Below are positions 9,349 to 17,908 of a DNA stretch of 64,000 bases, in pieces. The notes under the pieces were generated by a model that did no database searches, was not told the origin of the DNA, and was given only the letters and a program-made list of their open reading frames with translations. Origin of the DNA: Shewanella glacialimarina (GTDB lineage: Bacteria; Pseudomonadota; Gammaproteobacteria; Enterobacterales; Shewanellaceae); assembly GCF_020511155.1 (NCBI RefSeq), contig NZ_CP041216.1:868001-932000 (forward strand), in the 5' to 3' direction. Position numbers and translations under genes: made by a program. Within the stretch, counting starts at the first letter, position 1. Every line of letters begins with the position of its first letter.

Positions 9349-10218
9349 ATGCAAATTATCTATAAAACTCAAGCTCGCCCAGCAATGGATGGTGATGGGG
9401 TGAACATTAAACGTGTCGCTGATTTTGGTAAACAAAGCTATGACCCCTATTTGATGTTGGACGAATTGAAGTCGGATGATAAGCAAGATTTTATTGGCGG
9501 TTTTCCACCGCACCCTCATCGTGGCATTGAAACCTTTACCTATATAATGAAAGGCGGTTTTGAGCACCGTGATCATATGGGCAATGTGAAAGCTATTCGT
9601 GCTGGTGATGTACAGTGGATGAGCACAGGCAGTGGCGTTATTCATTCTGAAATGCCGTTAGCAGATGCTAATGAAGGGCTACACGGTTTTCAAATTTGGC
9701 TCAATATGCCAGCTAAAGACAAAATGCGTCCGGCTATTTATCGCGATACAACGGTTAATCCTAATCCAAGCTTGCTCAACAATAAGGGCGCCAAGCTGAT
9801 TGCGTTAGCCGGCACTTGGCAGTTTGCTGATACACCAGACAGTATCACTAATACCCATATTGAAGGGCTTGCAGGCAGTGGGGCTATTGCTGATTTGATT
9901 ATTGAGCCAAACAGCTCTGCTAATATTGCGTTAAACCAGCATGGCGCAGTCAATGTTTATATTTATCAAGGCCAGCTTAATGTGCTGGTTGACGGCGAAA
10001 ATGTGGTGTTTGGCGAAGGCACTATGCTTAAACTTAATCCGCACATATTGGCACAGTTCAACGCAGGTGACTCAGGGCTAGGGTGTTTAATTCTGGCGGG
10101 TAACCCAATTAATGAGCAGATTGTGCATATGGGGCCGTTTGTAATGAATACTCAAGCTGAAATTAATCAAGCGGTTGAAGATTACCAGCAAGGGCGTTTT
10201 GGCCATTTAGCACATTAA
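9349..10218 (+). CDS. Pirin-family cupin protein
   Basis: About 289 residues with two cupin domains. The N-terminal one carries the pirin metal-binding residues: HPHRGIET (two His), a further His in GGFEHRDH and the SGVIHSEMP segment. Bacterial pirins are cytoplasmic metal-binding proteins; some act as quercetin dioxygenases and others as redox regulators, and the substrate here cannot be told. The frame opens at a GTG at 9343, but GAGG at 9340-9343 is correctly spaced for the ATG at 9349 (MQIIYKTQARP). It is separated from dbpA by a promoter and a hairpin. Confidence 0.9.
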   Translation: MQIIYKTQARPAMDGDGVNIKRVADFGKQSYDPYLMLDELKSDDKQDFIGGFPPHPHRGIETFTYIMKGGFEHRDHMGNVKAIRAGDVQWMSTGSGVIHSEMPLADANEGLHGFQIWLNMPAKDKMRPAIYRDTTVNPNPSLLNNKGAKLIALAGTWQFADTPDSITNTHIEGLAGSGAIADLIIEPNSSANIALNQHGAVNVYIYQGQLNVLVDGENVVFGEGTMLKLNPHILAQFNAGDSGLGCLILAGNPINEQIVHMGPFVMNTQAEINQAVEDYQQGRFGHLAH

Positions 10219-10297
10219 TCGTTTAGAGGGTTGCTGATTTATTAAACGGCTAAAATAATAGAGCTTAAACAATGATGGAGTAATTTTTAGGGTTTAT

Positions 10298-10306
10298 TGC
10301 TATAAT
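10298..10306 (+). promoter_or_regulatory. Extended -10 promoter for dbpA
   Basis: TGCTATAAT is a perfect extended -10 element (TGnTATAAT) with no convincing -35 box, as expected for that promoter class. Transcription would begin near 10313, just ahead of the leader hairpin. Confidence 0.6.
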
Positions 10307-10317
10307 TAGCCCGTTCC

Positions 10318-10346
10318 GGCCAAAGCCATTTGCTTTGGCCTTATTA
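10318..10346 (+). promoter_or_regulatory. Terminator-like hairpin in the dbpA leader
   Basis: GGCCAAAGC-CATTT-GCTTTGGCC forms a perfect nine-pair hairpin followed by TTATTATTTTTA. It lies between the probable dbpA promoter and the start codon, so it would form at the very 5' end of the transcript. It may be an attenuator, or simply the end of the pirin transcript. Confidence 0.55.
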
Positions 10347-10378
10347 TTTTTAGTTTGCTTTCAGCACAGGATATTCCT

Positions 10379-11782
10379 TTGAGTCAATCACCTTCGCAAG
10401 TTGCCAGTCAGGCATTTTCATCATTAAACTTAAAACCCGAGTTATTAGATAATCTTAGCACCATGGGCTATGAGTCTATGACACAAATCCAAGCAGAAAG
10501 TTTACCGCCGATTTTAGCGGGTGATGATGTGATTGGCCAAGGTAAAACCGGCTCAGGCAAAACTGCCGCCTTTGGTTTAGGCTTGTTAAACAAATTGGAT
10601 GTGAAGCGTTTTCGCATTCAAACTATGGTGCTTTGTCCTACGCGTGAGCTAGCAGACCAAGTCGCTAAAGAAATTCGTACTTTAGCCCGCGGCATTCATA
10701 ACGTGAAAGTACTCACCTTATGTGGTGGTGTGCCAATGGGACCACAAATTGGTTCACTTGAACATGGCGCGCACATTATTGTCGGTACCCCAGGGCGTAT
10801 TATTGATCACCTAGATCGTAACCGTCTTGATTTAGGTGATGTCAACATGTTGGTGTTAGACGAAGCCGATCGCATGTTAGAAATGGGCTTTCAAGAGCAC
10901 ATTGATGCGATTATCGACCAAACTCCGCATGAGCGCCAAACCCTGCTGTTTAGTGCGACTTTTCCAGAGCAAATTCAATCTATTGCTGAACGCATTATGT
11001 ATAAGCCGGTGATGGTGAAAGTGGAATCAACCCACGATAACTTAACCATTGAACAGCGCTTTTACCGTATTGAAGACAACCAAGGCCGCTTAGAAGCGCT
11101 GCGTTTGTTATTACTTGATAAGCAACCAGAAAGCGCAGTAGTATTTTGTAATACTAAGCGTGAAACCCAAGACGTGGCTGATGCACTGCTTGAGTTTGGT
11201 TTCAGTGTTTTAGCATTACACGGCGATTTAGAACAACGCGATCGCGATCAAATGTTACTGCAATTTGCTAACAAAAGTGCCCGTATTTTAGTGGCAACTG
11301 ACGTGGCAGCCCGTGGTTTAGATATCGATGCGTTAGATGCGGTATTTAACTACCACTTAGCTTACGACAGCGAAGTGCATATTCACCGCATTGGCCGTAC
11401 AGGTCGCGCGGGTAGCCAAGGTGCAGCATATAGCTTCTTTGGTGAAAATGATGGCTATAAAATGGCGATGATTGAAGAAGCATTGAATAAAGATATTGTG
11501 CCTTCTACACTGCCACCATTAAGTGCGTTAACTAAAGCACCGCTAGCACCTCTTATGCAAACCATACAAATAGAGGGCGGCAAGAAACAAAAAATTCGTC
11601 CAGGCGATATTGTTGGTGCATTGACTGGCGAAAACGGCATTGATTTCAACGATATCGGTAAAATTAAAGTGACTGATATTCGTGCTTACGTTGCGGTATC
11701 TCGCACTGTTGCGCAGCAGGCTATGTCTAAAATTACTAAGGGCAAGCTGAAGGGTAAAACCTACCGCGCCTGGTTTATGTAA
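10379..11782 (+). CDS. dbpA: ATP-dependent RNA helicase DbpA
   Basis: DEAD-box helicase that acts on 23S rRNA hairpin 92 during 50S assembly. Visible in order: Q motif (GYESMTQIQAESLP), motif I (GKTGSGKT), PTRELAD, GTPGR, DEAD, SAT, then the second RecA domain with HGDLEQRDRD and HRIGRTGRAG, and the DbpA C-terminal RNA-binding domain (IEGGKKQKIRPGDIVGALTGENG) that gives rRNA specificity. No ATG start exists. The frame opens at a TTG at 10355, but CAGGA at 10367-10371 is well placed for the TTG at 10379 (MSQSPSQVASQAFSS), which I chose. The start is the uncertain part. Confidence 0.93.
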   Translation: MSQSPSQVASQAFSSLNLKPELLDNLSTMGYESMTQIQAESLPPILAGDDVIGQGKTGSGKTAAFGLGLLNKLDVKRFRIQTMVLCPTRELADQVAKEIRTLARGIHNVKVLTLCGGVPMGPQIGSLEHGAHIIVGTPGRIIDHLDRNRLDLGDVNMLVLDEADRMLEMGFQEHIDAIIDQTPHERQTLLFSATFPEQIQSIAERIMYKPVMVKVESTHDNLTIEQRFYRIEDNQGRLEALRLLLLDKQPESAVVFCNTKRETQDVADALLEFGFSVLALHGDLEQRDRDQMLLQFANKSARILVATDVAARGLDIDALDAVFNYHLAYDSEVHIHRIGRTGRAGSQGAAYSFFGENDGYKMAMIEEALNKDIVPSTLPPLSALTKAPLAPLMQTIQIEGGKKQKIRPGDIVGALTGENGIDFNDIGKIKVTDIRAYVAVSRTVAQQAMSKITKGKLKGKTYRAWFM

Positions 11783-11859
11783 AACAGACTTATCAACTAG
11801 CATTATTGGATAGTCGCTTATCGTGACTTAACCCTATAGCTAGTCGTTAGTTTCACCCC

Positions 11860-11887
11860 AAAAGGAGCATAATGCTCCTTTTTTTGT
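11860..11887 (+). terminator. Terminator after dbpA
   Basis: GGAGCA-TAA-TGCTCC stem flanked by A on the left and a run of about nine T on the right. Confidence 0.85.
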
Positions 11888-12043
11888 TTTCGTTTTTTAA
11901 TAGCATCATCACGGTAAGCGGCAGTCTTATCTGATTATTACTTTGAGCTAGCGCCATGTTTGAGGTAAATTCACCGCAAGTAAAATGATCAATAACGTCA
12001 ATAGACGGATACTGAACAGTCGATTTCAAAAGGTATGATTGCT

Positions 12044-12514
12044 ATGACTCCCGCCATTGATTTAGTTAAAAAACATCGCTTACCTTTTACCGTGCATGAG
12101 TATCAGCATGACTCGAATGCGGTTTCTTATGGTTTAGAAGCGGCTGAAAAACTACAAGTAAAAGCTGAACTGGTGTTTAAAACCTTAGTGGTCGAAACCG
12201 ACAGCCATAAATTAGCGGTAGCGATATTGCCTGTCTGCCAACAGCTAAACTTTAAGAAAATGGCCAAAGCGCTGAAGGTTAAAAAAGTACACATGGCAGA
12301 CAGTGCTTTGGTGGAACGCACAACAGGTTATGTATTAGGTGGGGTGAGTCCTTTGGGGCAAAAAAAGCGTTTGGCCACTGTGATTGATCAAAGCGCAGAA
12401 TTATTACCACAACTGTATTTTAGTGCCGGTAAAAGAGGGCTTGAATTACAGATGTCGCCAACGGATTTACAAGCGTTACTGTCCGCCAGCTTTGCTGATA
12501 TTACCAATGACTGA
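12044..12514 (+). CDS. ybaK: Cys-tRNA(Pro) deacylase, YbaK type
   Basis: 156 residues, full length for the family. YbaK hydrolyses cysteine mischarged on tRNA-Pro as a trans-editing enzyme in the cytoplasm. Conserved features are FKTLVVETD, KKMAKAL.VKKVHMAD, and the signature GYVLGGVSPLGQKK; the lysine of FKTL matches the functionally important lysine of E. coli YbaK. AAAAGG at 12028-12033 and alignment with E. coli (MTPA...) favour the ATG at 12044 over that at 12035. It is convergent with the pseudouridine synthase gene, with only 18 bases between the stop codons. Confidence 0.9.
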   Translation: MTPAIDLVKKHRLPFTVHEYQHDSNAVSYGLEAAEKLQVKAELVFKTLVVETDSHKLAVAILPVCQQLNFKKMAKALKVKKVHMADSALVERTTGYVLGGVSPLGQKKRLATVIDQSAELLPQLYFSAGKRGLELQMSPTDLQALLSASFADITND

Positions 12515-12532
12515 GCGGTTTAGACGCTGTCG

Positions 12533-13396
12533 CTACTCAAATTGAGGCCTTAACGCTTCTGGCAGTGAAAACTGCACAGGTGTCGCTGTGACAGGGCAAA
12601 CAAAAGCAAATTCACAACAGCATAATTTTAAATCTGGAGCATCCGCCGTGGCATTGCCATGCAAGCGGTCGCCAACAACAGGGTGACCAATACTGGCCAT
12701 GTGAATGCGAATTTGATGCTTACGACCCGATTCAATTTTAACCTGCACTTTAGATTGATCTAATTCAGGGTTGTACTGCAATAAACTGGCGTGCGATAGC
12801 GCGGGTTTACCATCTACTTGGGTATCAATGGTTATCGTATTATCGGCAAAACGTCCTTGCACTATTACTTGGTAAAATTTATCTAACTGACGAGTCTCAA
12901 ACAGTTTAGCAACTGCTGCGGTGGCTTTTTTGGTGTGGCCGATAATAATCAACCCAGATGCTGCGCGGTCAAGGCGGTGGATAATATACGCGCTACGTGG
13001 CGGCTCGGTATTTAATTCAATAAAGCGATTAATGGTAGTGTGATCGCTCCACTTAGAAGCCTGGCAGCGTAAGCCATAGGGTTTATACCACAGGCTATAA
13101 TCACCCTGGTCAAACATCAACTGTGTATTGGCGGGGACTTCAGCGAGTATGTGACTGTTGTAATATAAATGCAGTTTATCACCCACTTTAAGGGCTTTTT
13201 TAGCCCGCCTAAGTCGAATAACCTGTTTGCCATGGGTGTGCCAAACGGCGCCTTTTTGCATGGCCTGTTTAATGACTTGCTTTGATAGACCAGAATGTTG
13301 CGACAATAACGTGCTTGCATCGACCTCACAGGAAGTAATGTCGAGATGGCATTCAATCAGATTATCTATTTGTGGTGTATCTGGCATAGTTTGCAT
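12533..13396 (-). CDS. RluA-family RNA pseudouridine synthase
   Basis: 287 residues. The catalytic motif HRLDRAASGL carries the aspartate nucleophile, and ESGRKHQIRIHMASIGHPVVGD is the family's C-terminal signature. An N-terminal S4-like region (LSKQVIKQAMQKGAVW...LKVGDKL) is visible. The enzyme isomerises uridine to pseudouridine in rRNA or tRNA, but the target cannot be assigned, so no symbol is given. ATG at 13396 or 13387 are both possible; neither has a strong ribosome-binding site. Confidence 0.9.
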   Translation of the reverse strand: MQTMPDTPQIDNLIECHLDITSCEVDASTLLSQHSGLSKQVIKQAMQKGAVWHTHGKQVIRLRRAKKALKVGDKLHLYYNSHILAEVPANTQLMFDQGDYSLWYKPYGLRCQASKWSDHTTINRFIELNTEPPRSAYIIHRLDRAASGLIIIGHTKKATAAVAKLFETRQLDKFYQVIVQGRFADNTITIDTQVDGKPALSHASLLQYNPELDQSKVQVKIESGRKHQIRIHMASIGHPVVGDRLHGNATADAPDLKLCCCEFAFVCPVTATPVQFSLPEALRPQFE

Positions 13397-13566
13397 CGGC
13401 TTTTACAGTTTGATAAACACTATTTTACGTGATTTGTTGCTGAAGAGGTGATCAATTTGGCGATAGGTGAATAATATTTCAGGCCACTTTAACCGTAAGT
13501 TTCTTTATTGGTAAGATAAAACAGCGTAGCATTAGCGGCATAAGTAAGCCTTTTTTGGAGCAACAA

Positions 13567-14361
13567 TTGGACCATTTTGTTTGGAATGCAGACCCTGTTT
13601 TGGTGTCGTTTATGGGGTTGACCGTACATTGGTACGGGGTATTATTTGCTACCGCGATAGCGGCGGGTTTCCAGGTAATGAAAAAAATCTATCAGGCAGA
13701 AGGCTTGGACCTTGAGTCATTAGATAACTTTTTGGTTTACTGCGTTATCGGCATTATTGTCGGCGCAAGGCTAGCCCATTGTGTATTTTATGATCCGAGC
13801 TACTATTTTGCTCATCCGCTGAAAATACTCGCTATTTGGGAAGGCGGCCTAGCCAGTCATGGCGGCGGCTTAGGGGCTATTTTAGCGCTGTATTACTATA
13901 AACGAAAAATAGGCCTGCCATTTTTGTTTTTGTTAGACAGACTGGCGATTGCCACGGCAATTTTTGGCTTTTTTGTGCGTATGGCAAATTTTGCCAATTC
14001 AGAAATTCTAGGTGAGCCAACCACAAAACCCTGGGGTATTATCTTTGAACGTATCGATTTGCTACCGCGTCATCCGGCGCAATTGTATGAAGCGTTTGCT
14101 TATCTACTGATTTTTATTTTGCTGGTGGGTTTATACCGCAAAACAAAATTAAAGCTGCAACATGGTGGCCTATTCGGGGTGTTTTTAGTGTTAGTGTTCA
14201 GCGCCCGTTTTGCGATTGAATCGGTTAAGGTTAGCCAAACCGCTTACAGCGAAACCTTGATGACCGCAGGCCAGTGGTTAAGTGTGCCATTTTTAATTGT
14301 CGGTGTTGTATTACTTGGCCGCGCTATGATGGCAAAAAGTGAACCCGTGACAAAGAAGTGA
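13567..14361 (+). CDS. lgt: Prolipoprotein diacylglyceryl transferase (atypical, short)
   Basis: 264 residues with seven or so membrane helices. Lgt transfers diacylglycerol to the lipobox cysteine of prolipoproteins in the inner membrane. Key positions are present: HWYG (21-24), SHGGG with His98, FFVRMANFANSE with Arg138, and RHPAQLYEA (168-176). The sequence is shorter than E. coli Lgt (291) and in loops such as RHPAQLYEAFAY it resembles Bacteroidetes-type Lgt; the gene is not next to thyA, so this may be a second copy. The frame opens at a TTG at 13555, but GGAG at 13557-13560 fits the TTG at 13567. Confidence 0.85.
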   Translation: MDHFVWNADPVLVSFMGLTVHWYGVLFATAIAAGFQVMKKIYQAEGLDLESLDNFLVYCVIGIIVGARLAHCVFYDPSYYFAHPLKILAIWEGGLASHGGGLGAILALYYYKRKIGLPFLFLLDRLAIATAIFGFFVRMANFANSEILGEPTTKPWGIIFERIDLLPRHPAQLYEAFAYLLIFILLVGLYRKTKLKLQHGGLFGVFLVLVFSARFAIESVKVSQTAYSETLMTAGQWLSVPFLIVGVVLLGRAMMAKSEPVTKK

Positions 14362-14406
14362 TTAGCTAACGCTATCAATATTTTTAACGCGATTAAATAA
14401 GCGAAC

Positions 14407-14446
14407 AAAAAAGTGGTCAAGGCGATATGCGCCTGACCACTTTTTT
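14407..14446. terminator. Bidirectional terminator between lgt and the SIMPL gene
   Basis: A11-12 bp stem (GTGGTCAAGGCG/CGCCTGACCAC, one bulged A) with A6 before and T6 after, between converging genes. A 15-base direct repeat (AACAATTATGTCGAT) follows at about 14456-14485. Confidence 0.85.
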
Positions 14447-14546
14447 ATGCTAATGACAATTATGTCGATAACAATTATGTCGATAACAATCTAGTTTCGC
14501 GTGCTTGTGAGCCGCTATAACTATTTAAAATCACTTAACTTTAAAA

Positions 14547-15296
14547 TCATTTCAATTTAAATATCACTTCAACGCGATCACTCACGGTGACTTGCCCTTG
14601 CTGATAACCCTGATTAGCGTCACTCGATTCTGCCGCCATACGGTACATTACCGGTTGCACTGGCTGTTGGTCAAAATAGCGAATTTGCCACACGCCATCG
14701 ACCTTTTTATCAAATCCTTTGGCTAACGATGCGGCTTTTTGCTTGGCATCCGTAATGGCGCTTTGACGTGCCTGTTCAATATATTCCGCCTGCTTACTTG
14801 AGCTTAGTTTAATGTTGTTAACCCGATTGATACCTTGATCTAAAGCGGTGTCGAGTAAGTCATTTAACTGGCTTAAATCTCGTACGGTAATGGTCATGCT
14901 TCTGCTGGCCTGGTAAGCCACCAGTTTAGCGGGTTCATTATTTTGATAATGATATTGCGGGCGGATATTTAAATTGGCGCTGTCGATATCATTTTTGGCA
15001 ATACCGGCTTTATCTAATCGGCTTAAAAACTGGCTAATGGCTTTATCTGACTCGGTTTTAGCTTCTTTTGCTGTGGGTGCATCAACCACTACTTCAATAT
15101 CAATAGTGGCCATATCAGCCTCAATGCTAATTTCGCTGCTGCCGATGGTTTCTAAGTGGGGAAATGGTAAGTCTGCCGCAAAAGCCGGTAAAGCACTGAA
15201 CGCCAGTACTGATGACATGATTGATGCCAGTGCTGATGTGCGTACTGTAGGAAAGGTTAAGGCTGAAAATGAGTTAGAAAAAGTAAGCAGGTTCAT
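14547..15296 (-). CDS. SIMPL-domain (YggE-like) periplasmic protein
   Basis: 249 residues. An N-terminal signal peptide ends near FAA-DLPFP, placing the protein in the periplasm. The rest is a SIMPL (DUF541) domain: ISIEADMATIDIEV, AKTESDKAISQFLSRL, DIDSANLNIRPQY and the tail VTVSDRVEVIFKLK. E. coli YggE of this family lowers oxidative stress by an unknown mechanism. TTG 15308 opens the frame but overlaps the GGAG ribosome-binding site; the ATG at 15296 is the proper start. It converges on lgt. Confidence 0.85.
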   Translation of the reverse strand: MNLLTFSNSFSALTFPTVRTSALASIMSSVLAFSALPAFAADLPFPHLETIGSSEISIEADMATIDIEVVVDAPTAKEAKTESDKAISQFLSRLDKAGIAKNDIDSANLNIRPQYHYQNNEPAKLVAYQASRSMTITVRDLSQLNDLLDTALDQGINRVNNIKLSSSKQAEYIEQARQSAITDAKQKAASLAKGFDKKVDGVWQIRYFDQQPVQPVMYRMAAESSDANQGYQQGQVTVSDRVEVIFKLK

Positions 15297-15422
15297 GTAT
15301 TGCTCCAAATAAGGGCGATGTGCCTCAAGTGTAATTTGTTTTATTCGTTAATGTTGATAACGCTATAAACGAGAGTAAATCTAAAAAGGGTTAACAATAT
15401 TATTTATTTTTTATTGCTGGCA

Positions 15423-16493
15423 TCACACGCGCCGTAATGGCGGGTTTTTTCTAAAATCCTGTGGCGTGATCTGGTACCAACGTTTAAAGGCTCGTCTAAA
15501 GTTTGCGACGTCAACATAGCCTAATTCAAAGGCTATTTGCTGAATACTCATCTTTGATTCACGTAAATAATGCTGTGCTAAATGTTGTTGAACATTGGTG
15601 AGTAATTGCTGGTAACTGGTGTGATGTTTTAGCAGCTGACGGTGCATGGTGCGTGGGCTTACATGTAATAGCTGGGCGATATCCTGTTGAGATATTTTGC
15701 CTTGATGCTTCAAAATAAGTTGTTGAACCTGGCTGATAAAACCTATGGGTTGTTGTGCATCAAGTTGCTGTTGGCAAAATTGTTTGGCTTGAAATGCCGC
15801 CGCTGGGTCGCTGCTAGCCAGCCTTTGGTTTGCGGTAGTTTGCGATAGCACAATACTATTTTGCGGTTGTGAAAATAGCAGTTCACAGGGCATAAAGAGT
15901 GAATATTGCTCGTAATAATCAGGTTTGGTTACTTTTAAATGAACCGCTTTAATCACGGACTTGTCAGTCAGAAGGTGTAAAAACAGGGTTAAAAAGGTCA
16001 CCGTAATGGCATCAATAAAGGCTTGATGGCCTTTAGGAAGAGGCTGAGACAAATCATAGTTGATGTGTAGTTTTTGATGATGCGCGCTGATATCAATTTC
16101 AATTAACGGATTTCGGGTATGAATAAACTGCTTTAACAGTAATAGCGCATCATTTAACGAGGCGCTATTGAGCATCGCCAACCCTAGCATGCCATGGGCA
16201 ATAACAGATATTTTTTTACCGACATACAGGCCAATATCTGGCCGCTGTGACAGTGTTATCGCGCTGTCTATTAACTCACTATATTGGCTAAGGGTTAACT
16301 GGCTATTGGCTTGCTGTAAGTCAGCTAGTGTCAGTTTATTTTGTTGTAACCATTGCTGCGCCGGTAATTGCCAATCACACAATTGCTGATACAACTGGTG
16401 CAGATAAAATACCGGTATTAAAGGCTCGCTAACCGCAGACATATTTTTGATGACTTTGTCATGCTTTATAGGGGGAATTGCAGTCAAGGTCAT
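15423..16493 (-). CDS. AraC-family transcriptional regulator
   Basis: 356 residues. A C-terminal AraC/XylS double helix-turn-helix (about 260-350) is visible: ISQQDIAQLLHVSPRTMHRQL and MSIQQIAFELGYVDVANFRRAF. The N-terminal 200 residues fit the Arabinose_bd (PF12625) ligand domain common in regulators of lipid and alkane catabolism. The gene is divergent from the alkane monooxygenase gene with 148 bases between starts, so it probably activates that gene in response to alkane or fatty-acid ligands (inference). Confidence 0.9.
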   Translation of the reverse strand: MTLTAIPPIKHDKVIKNMSAVSEPLIPVFYLHQLYQQLCDWQLPAQQWLQQNKLTLADLQQANSQLTLSQYSELIDSAITLSQRPDIGLYVGKKISVIAHGMLGLAMLNSASLNDALLLLKQFIHTRNPLIEIDISAHHQKLHINYDLSQPLPKGHQAFIDAITVTFLTLFLHLLTDKSVIKAVHLKVTKPDYYEQYSLFMPCELLFSQPQNSIVLSQTTANQRLASSDPAAAFQAKQFCQQQLDAQQPIGFISQVQQLILKHQGKISQQDIAQLLHVSPRTMHRQLLKHHTSYQQLLTNVQQHLAQHYLRESKMSIQQIAFELGYVDVANFRRAFKRWYQITPQDFRKNPPLRRV

Positions 16494-16641
16494 ATCCTAG
16501 TCAGACACCAATGCCCTAGTTGTAGCGGATTTAATCAAAGTTGTCTATAAATGACCCCTAGATGTCTTTTTTACCCGCTATTCTTTTTACTCACACTTGA
16601 TAGATTAATTGTTAATAAAAGACATTAGCTAGGAGCTAACG
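16494..16641. promoter_or_regulatory. Shared araC/alkB control region
   Basis: Two direct copies of an AATG-n(1-2)-CCCTAG element (CCCTAG at 16514-16519 and 16556-16561) lie 42 bases apart, about four helical turns, as AraC half-sites often do. A 9-bp inverted repeat (ATGTCTTTT 16562-16570, AAAAGACAT 16617-16625) brackets the probable alkB promoter. Confidence 0.4.
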
Positions 16642-17823
16642 GTGCACTATTTAAAATTTATGTCGTTCCATTTAATGGGCCTATTTACCCTGGCTGCGCT
16701 GACGTTAGGTCAATTTTACATCGTGCTGGGTTATGCCATCTGGTTGTTATTCTATATTGGTGGCGACATTGTGTTAGGTGATGATGATTCAACCCCAAGT
16801 TATGCTCATCACAGTATTATGACCTGGCAGCTTTGGCTGGCATTGCCCTTGTTAATGGCCATTCTATTTGTGTTTAGTTGGCATTTTGCTACTACAGATG
16901 TATGGGGTTATGGCCAATGGATCACCGAATTAACCGGCTATGATGCCCTGGCGGCCAAAGCCAATACCAGCTGGTATCAACAACTGGTATTAGTGGCTTT
17001 TACTGGGCTGGTTATCGGGGTGATAGGCACAGTGACGGGGCATGAACTGGTGCACCGTACCTGGCATAAAATGTCTTACACTATTGGGCGATGGTTATTA
17101 GCCTTTAGTTTTGACGCTAACTTTGCCATTGAACACGTATACGGTCATCATCGTTTTGTGTGTACCGCGCAAGACCCAGCTTCTGCCCCAAGAGGCCGCA
17201 ATGTTTACCAGCACATTATTGTGTCCAGCTGGTATGGCAATATCAGTGCCTGGAATATTGAAAAGCGTCGTTTATCAGTTAAAAGTTTACCGATATTTTC
17301 ACGGCATAATCGCGTGTTAAGAGGTATTGCCATGAGTCTGGTTATTCTTCTGGCGGTGTTTGCTTTGGGGTCTTGGCAGGCATTGGCATTTTTTATTCCC
17401 ACCGCACTGTGGGCTAAGGCGACGTTAGAAATAGTCAATTATATGGAGCACTATGGTTTGGTTCGCGCTAATGGCACTAAGGTAGCACCACGGCATTCAT
17501 GGAACACCAATAAGCGGGTCAGTTCCTGGTCATTGTTTAATTTAACTCGCCATTCGCATCATCATGCACAAGCTCAAGTACCGTATCACCGCTTAGCACC
17601 CTATGAGGGTGCACCTATGATGATCAGTGGTTACTTAGCTACCTTAGGGTTAACCCTTATTCCACCGTTATGGCATAGACTTATGCTGCCTAGGTTAGCC
17701 CATTGGGATGCTCATTTTGCCAATGATGATGAAAAAGTATTGGCCCAACAAGCCAATGACGCCAGCGGTATAGCGGCTTACCAACAAATGCATCAAGTTG
17801 AAACGGGTTCAATATCAGCCTAG
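16642..17823 (+). CDS. alkB: Alkane 1-monooxygenase (AlkB-type)
   Basis: 393 residues. A membrane non-haem di-iron hydroxylase that oxidises the terminal carbon of alkanes, taking electrons from rubredoxin or ferredoxin. All family histidine boxes are present: HELVHR (134-139), EHVYGHH (164-170), the alkane-specific NYMEHYGL (266-273) and RHSHHHA (303-309), set among about six membrane helices. The GTG start at 16642 follows AGGAG by six bases. No rubredoxin gene is adjacent. Related fatty-acyl hydroxylases share the boxes, so alkane specificity is likely but not proven. Confidence 0.9.
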   Translation: MHYLKFMSFHLMGLFTLAALTLGQFYIVLGYAIWLLFYIGGDIVLGDDDSTPSYAHHSIMTWQLWLALPLLMAILFVFSWHFATTDVWGYGQWITELTGYDALAAKANTSWYQQLVLVAFTGLVIGVIGTVTGHELVHRTWHKMSYTIGRWLLAFSFDANFAIEHVYGHHRFVCTAQDPASAPRGRNVYQHIIVSSWYGNISAWNIEKRRLSVKSLPIFSRHNRVLRGIAMSLVILLAVFALGSWQALAFFIPTALWAKATLEIVNYMEHYGLVRANGTKVAPRHSWNTNKRVSSWSLFNLTRHSHHHAQAQVPYHRLAPYEGAPMMISGYLATLGLTLIPPLWHRLMLPRLAHWDAHFANDDEKVLAQQANDASGIAAYQQMHQVETGSISA

Positions 17824-17858
17824 GTCAGTATTAACCTAGGCTGATATGTAATGCTATG

Positions 17859-17908
17859 TAGAGGCTTAAGCTGATATTACAAATAGAGGCTTAAGCTGAT
17901 ATTACAAA
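17859..17908. repeat. Exact 25-bp tandem duplication
   Basis: The 25-base unit beginning TAGAGGCTTAAGCTGATATT occurs twice in a row (17859-17883 and 17884-17908). A degenerate third copy (AGGCTGATATGTAAT) precedes it. The second copy contains the stop codon of the GGDEF gene. Confidence 0.9.
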
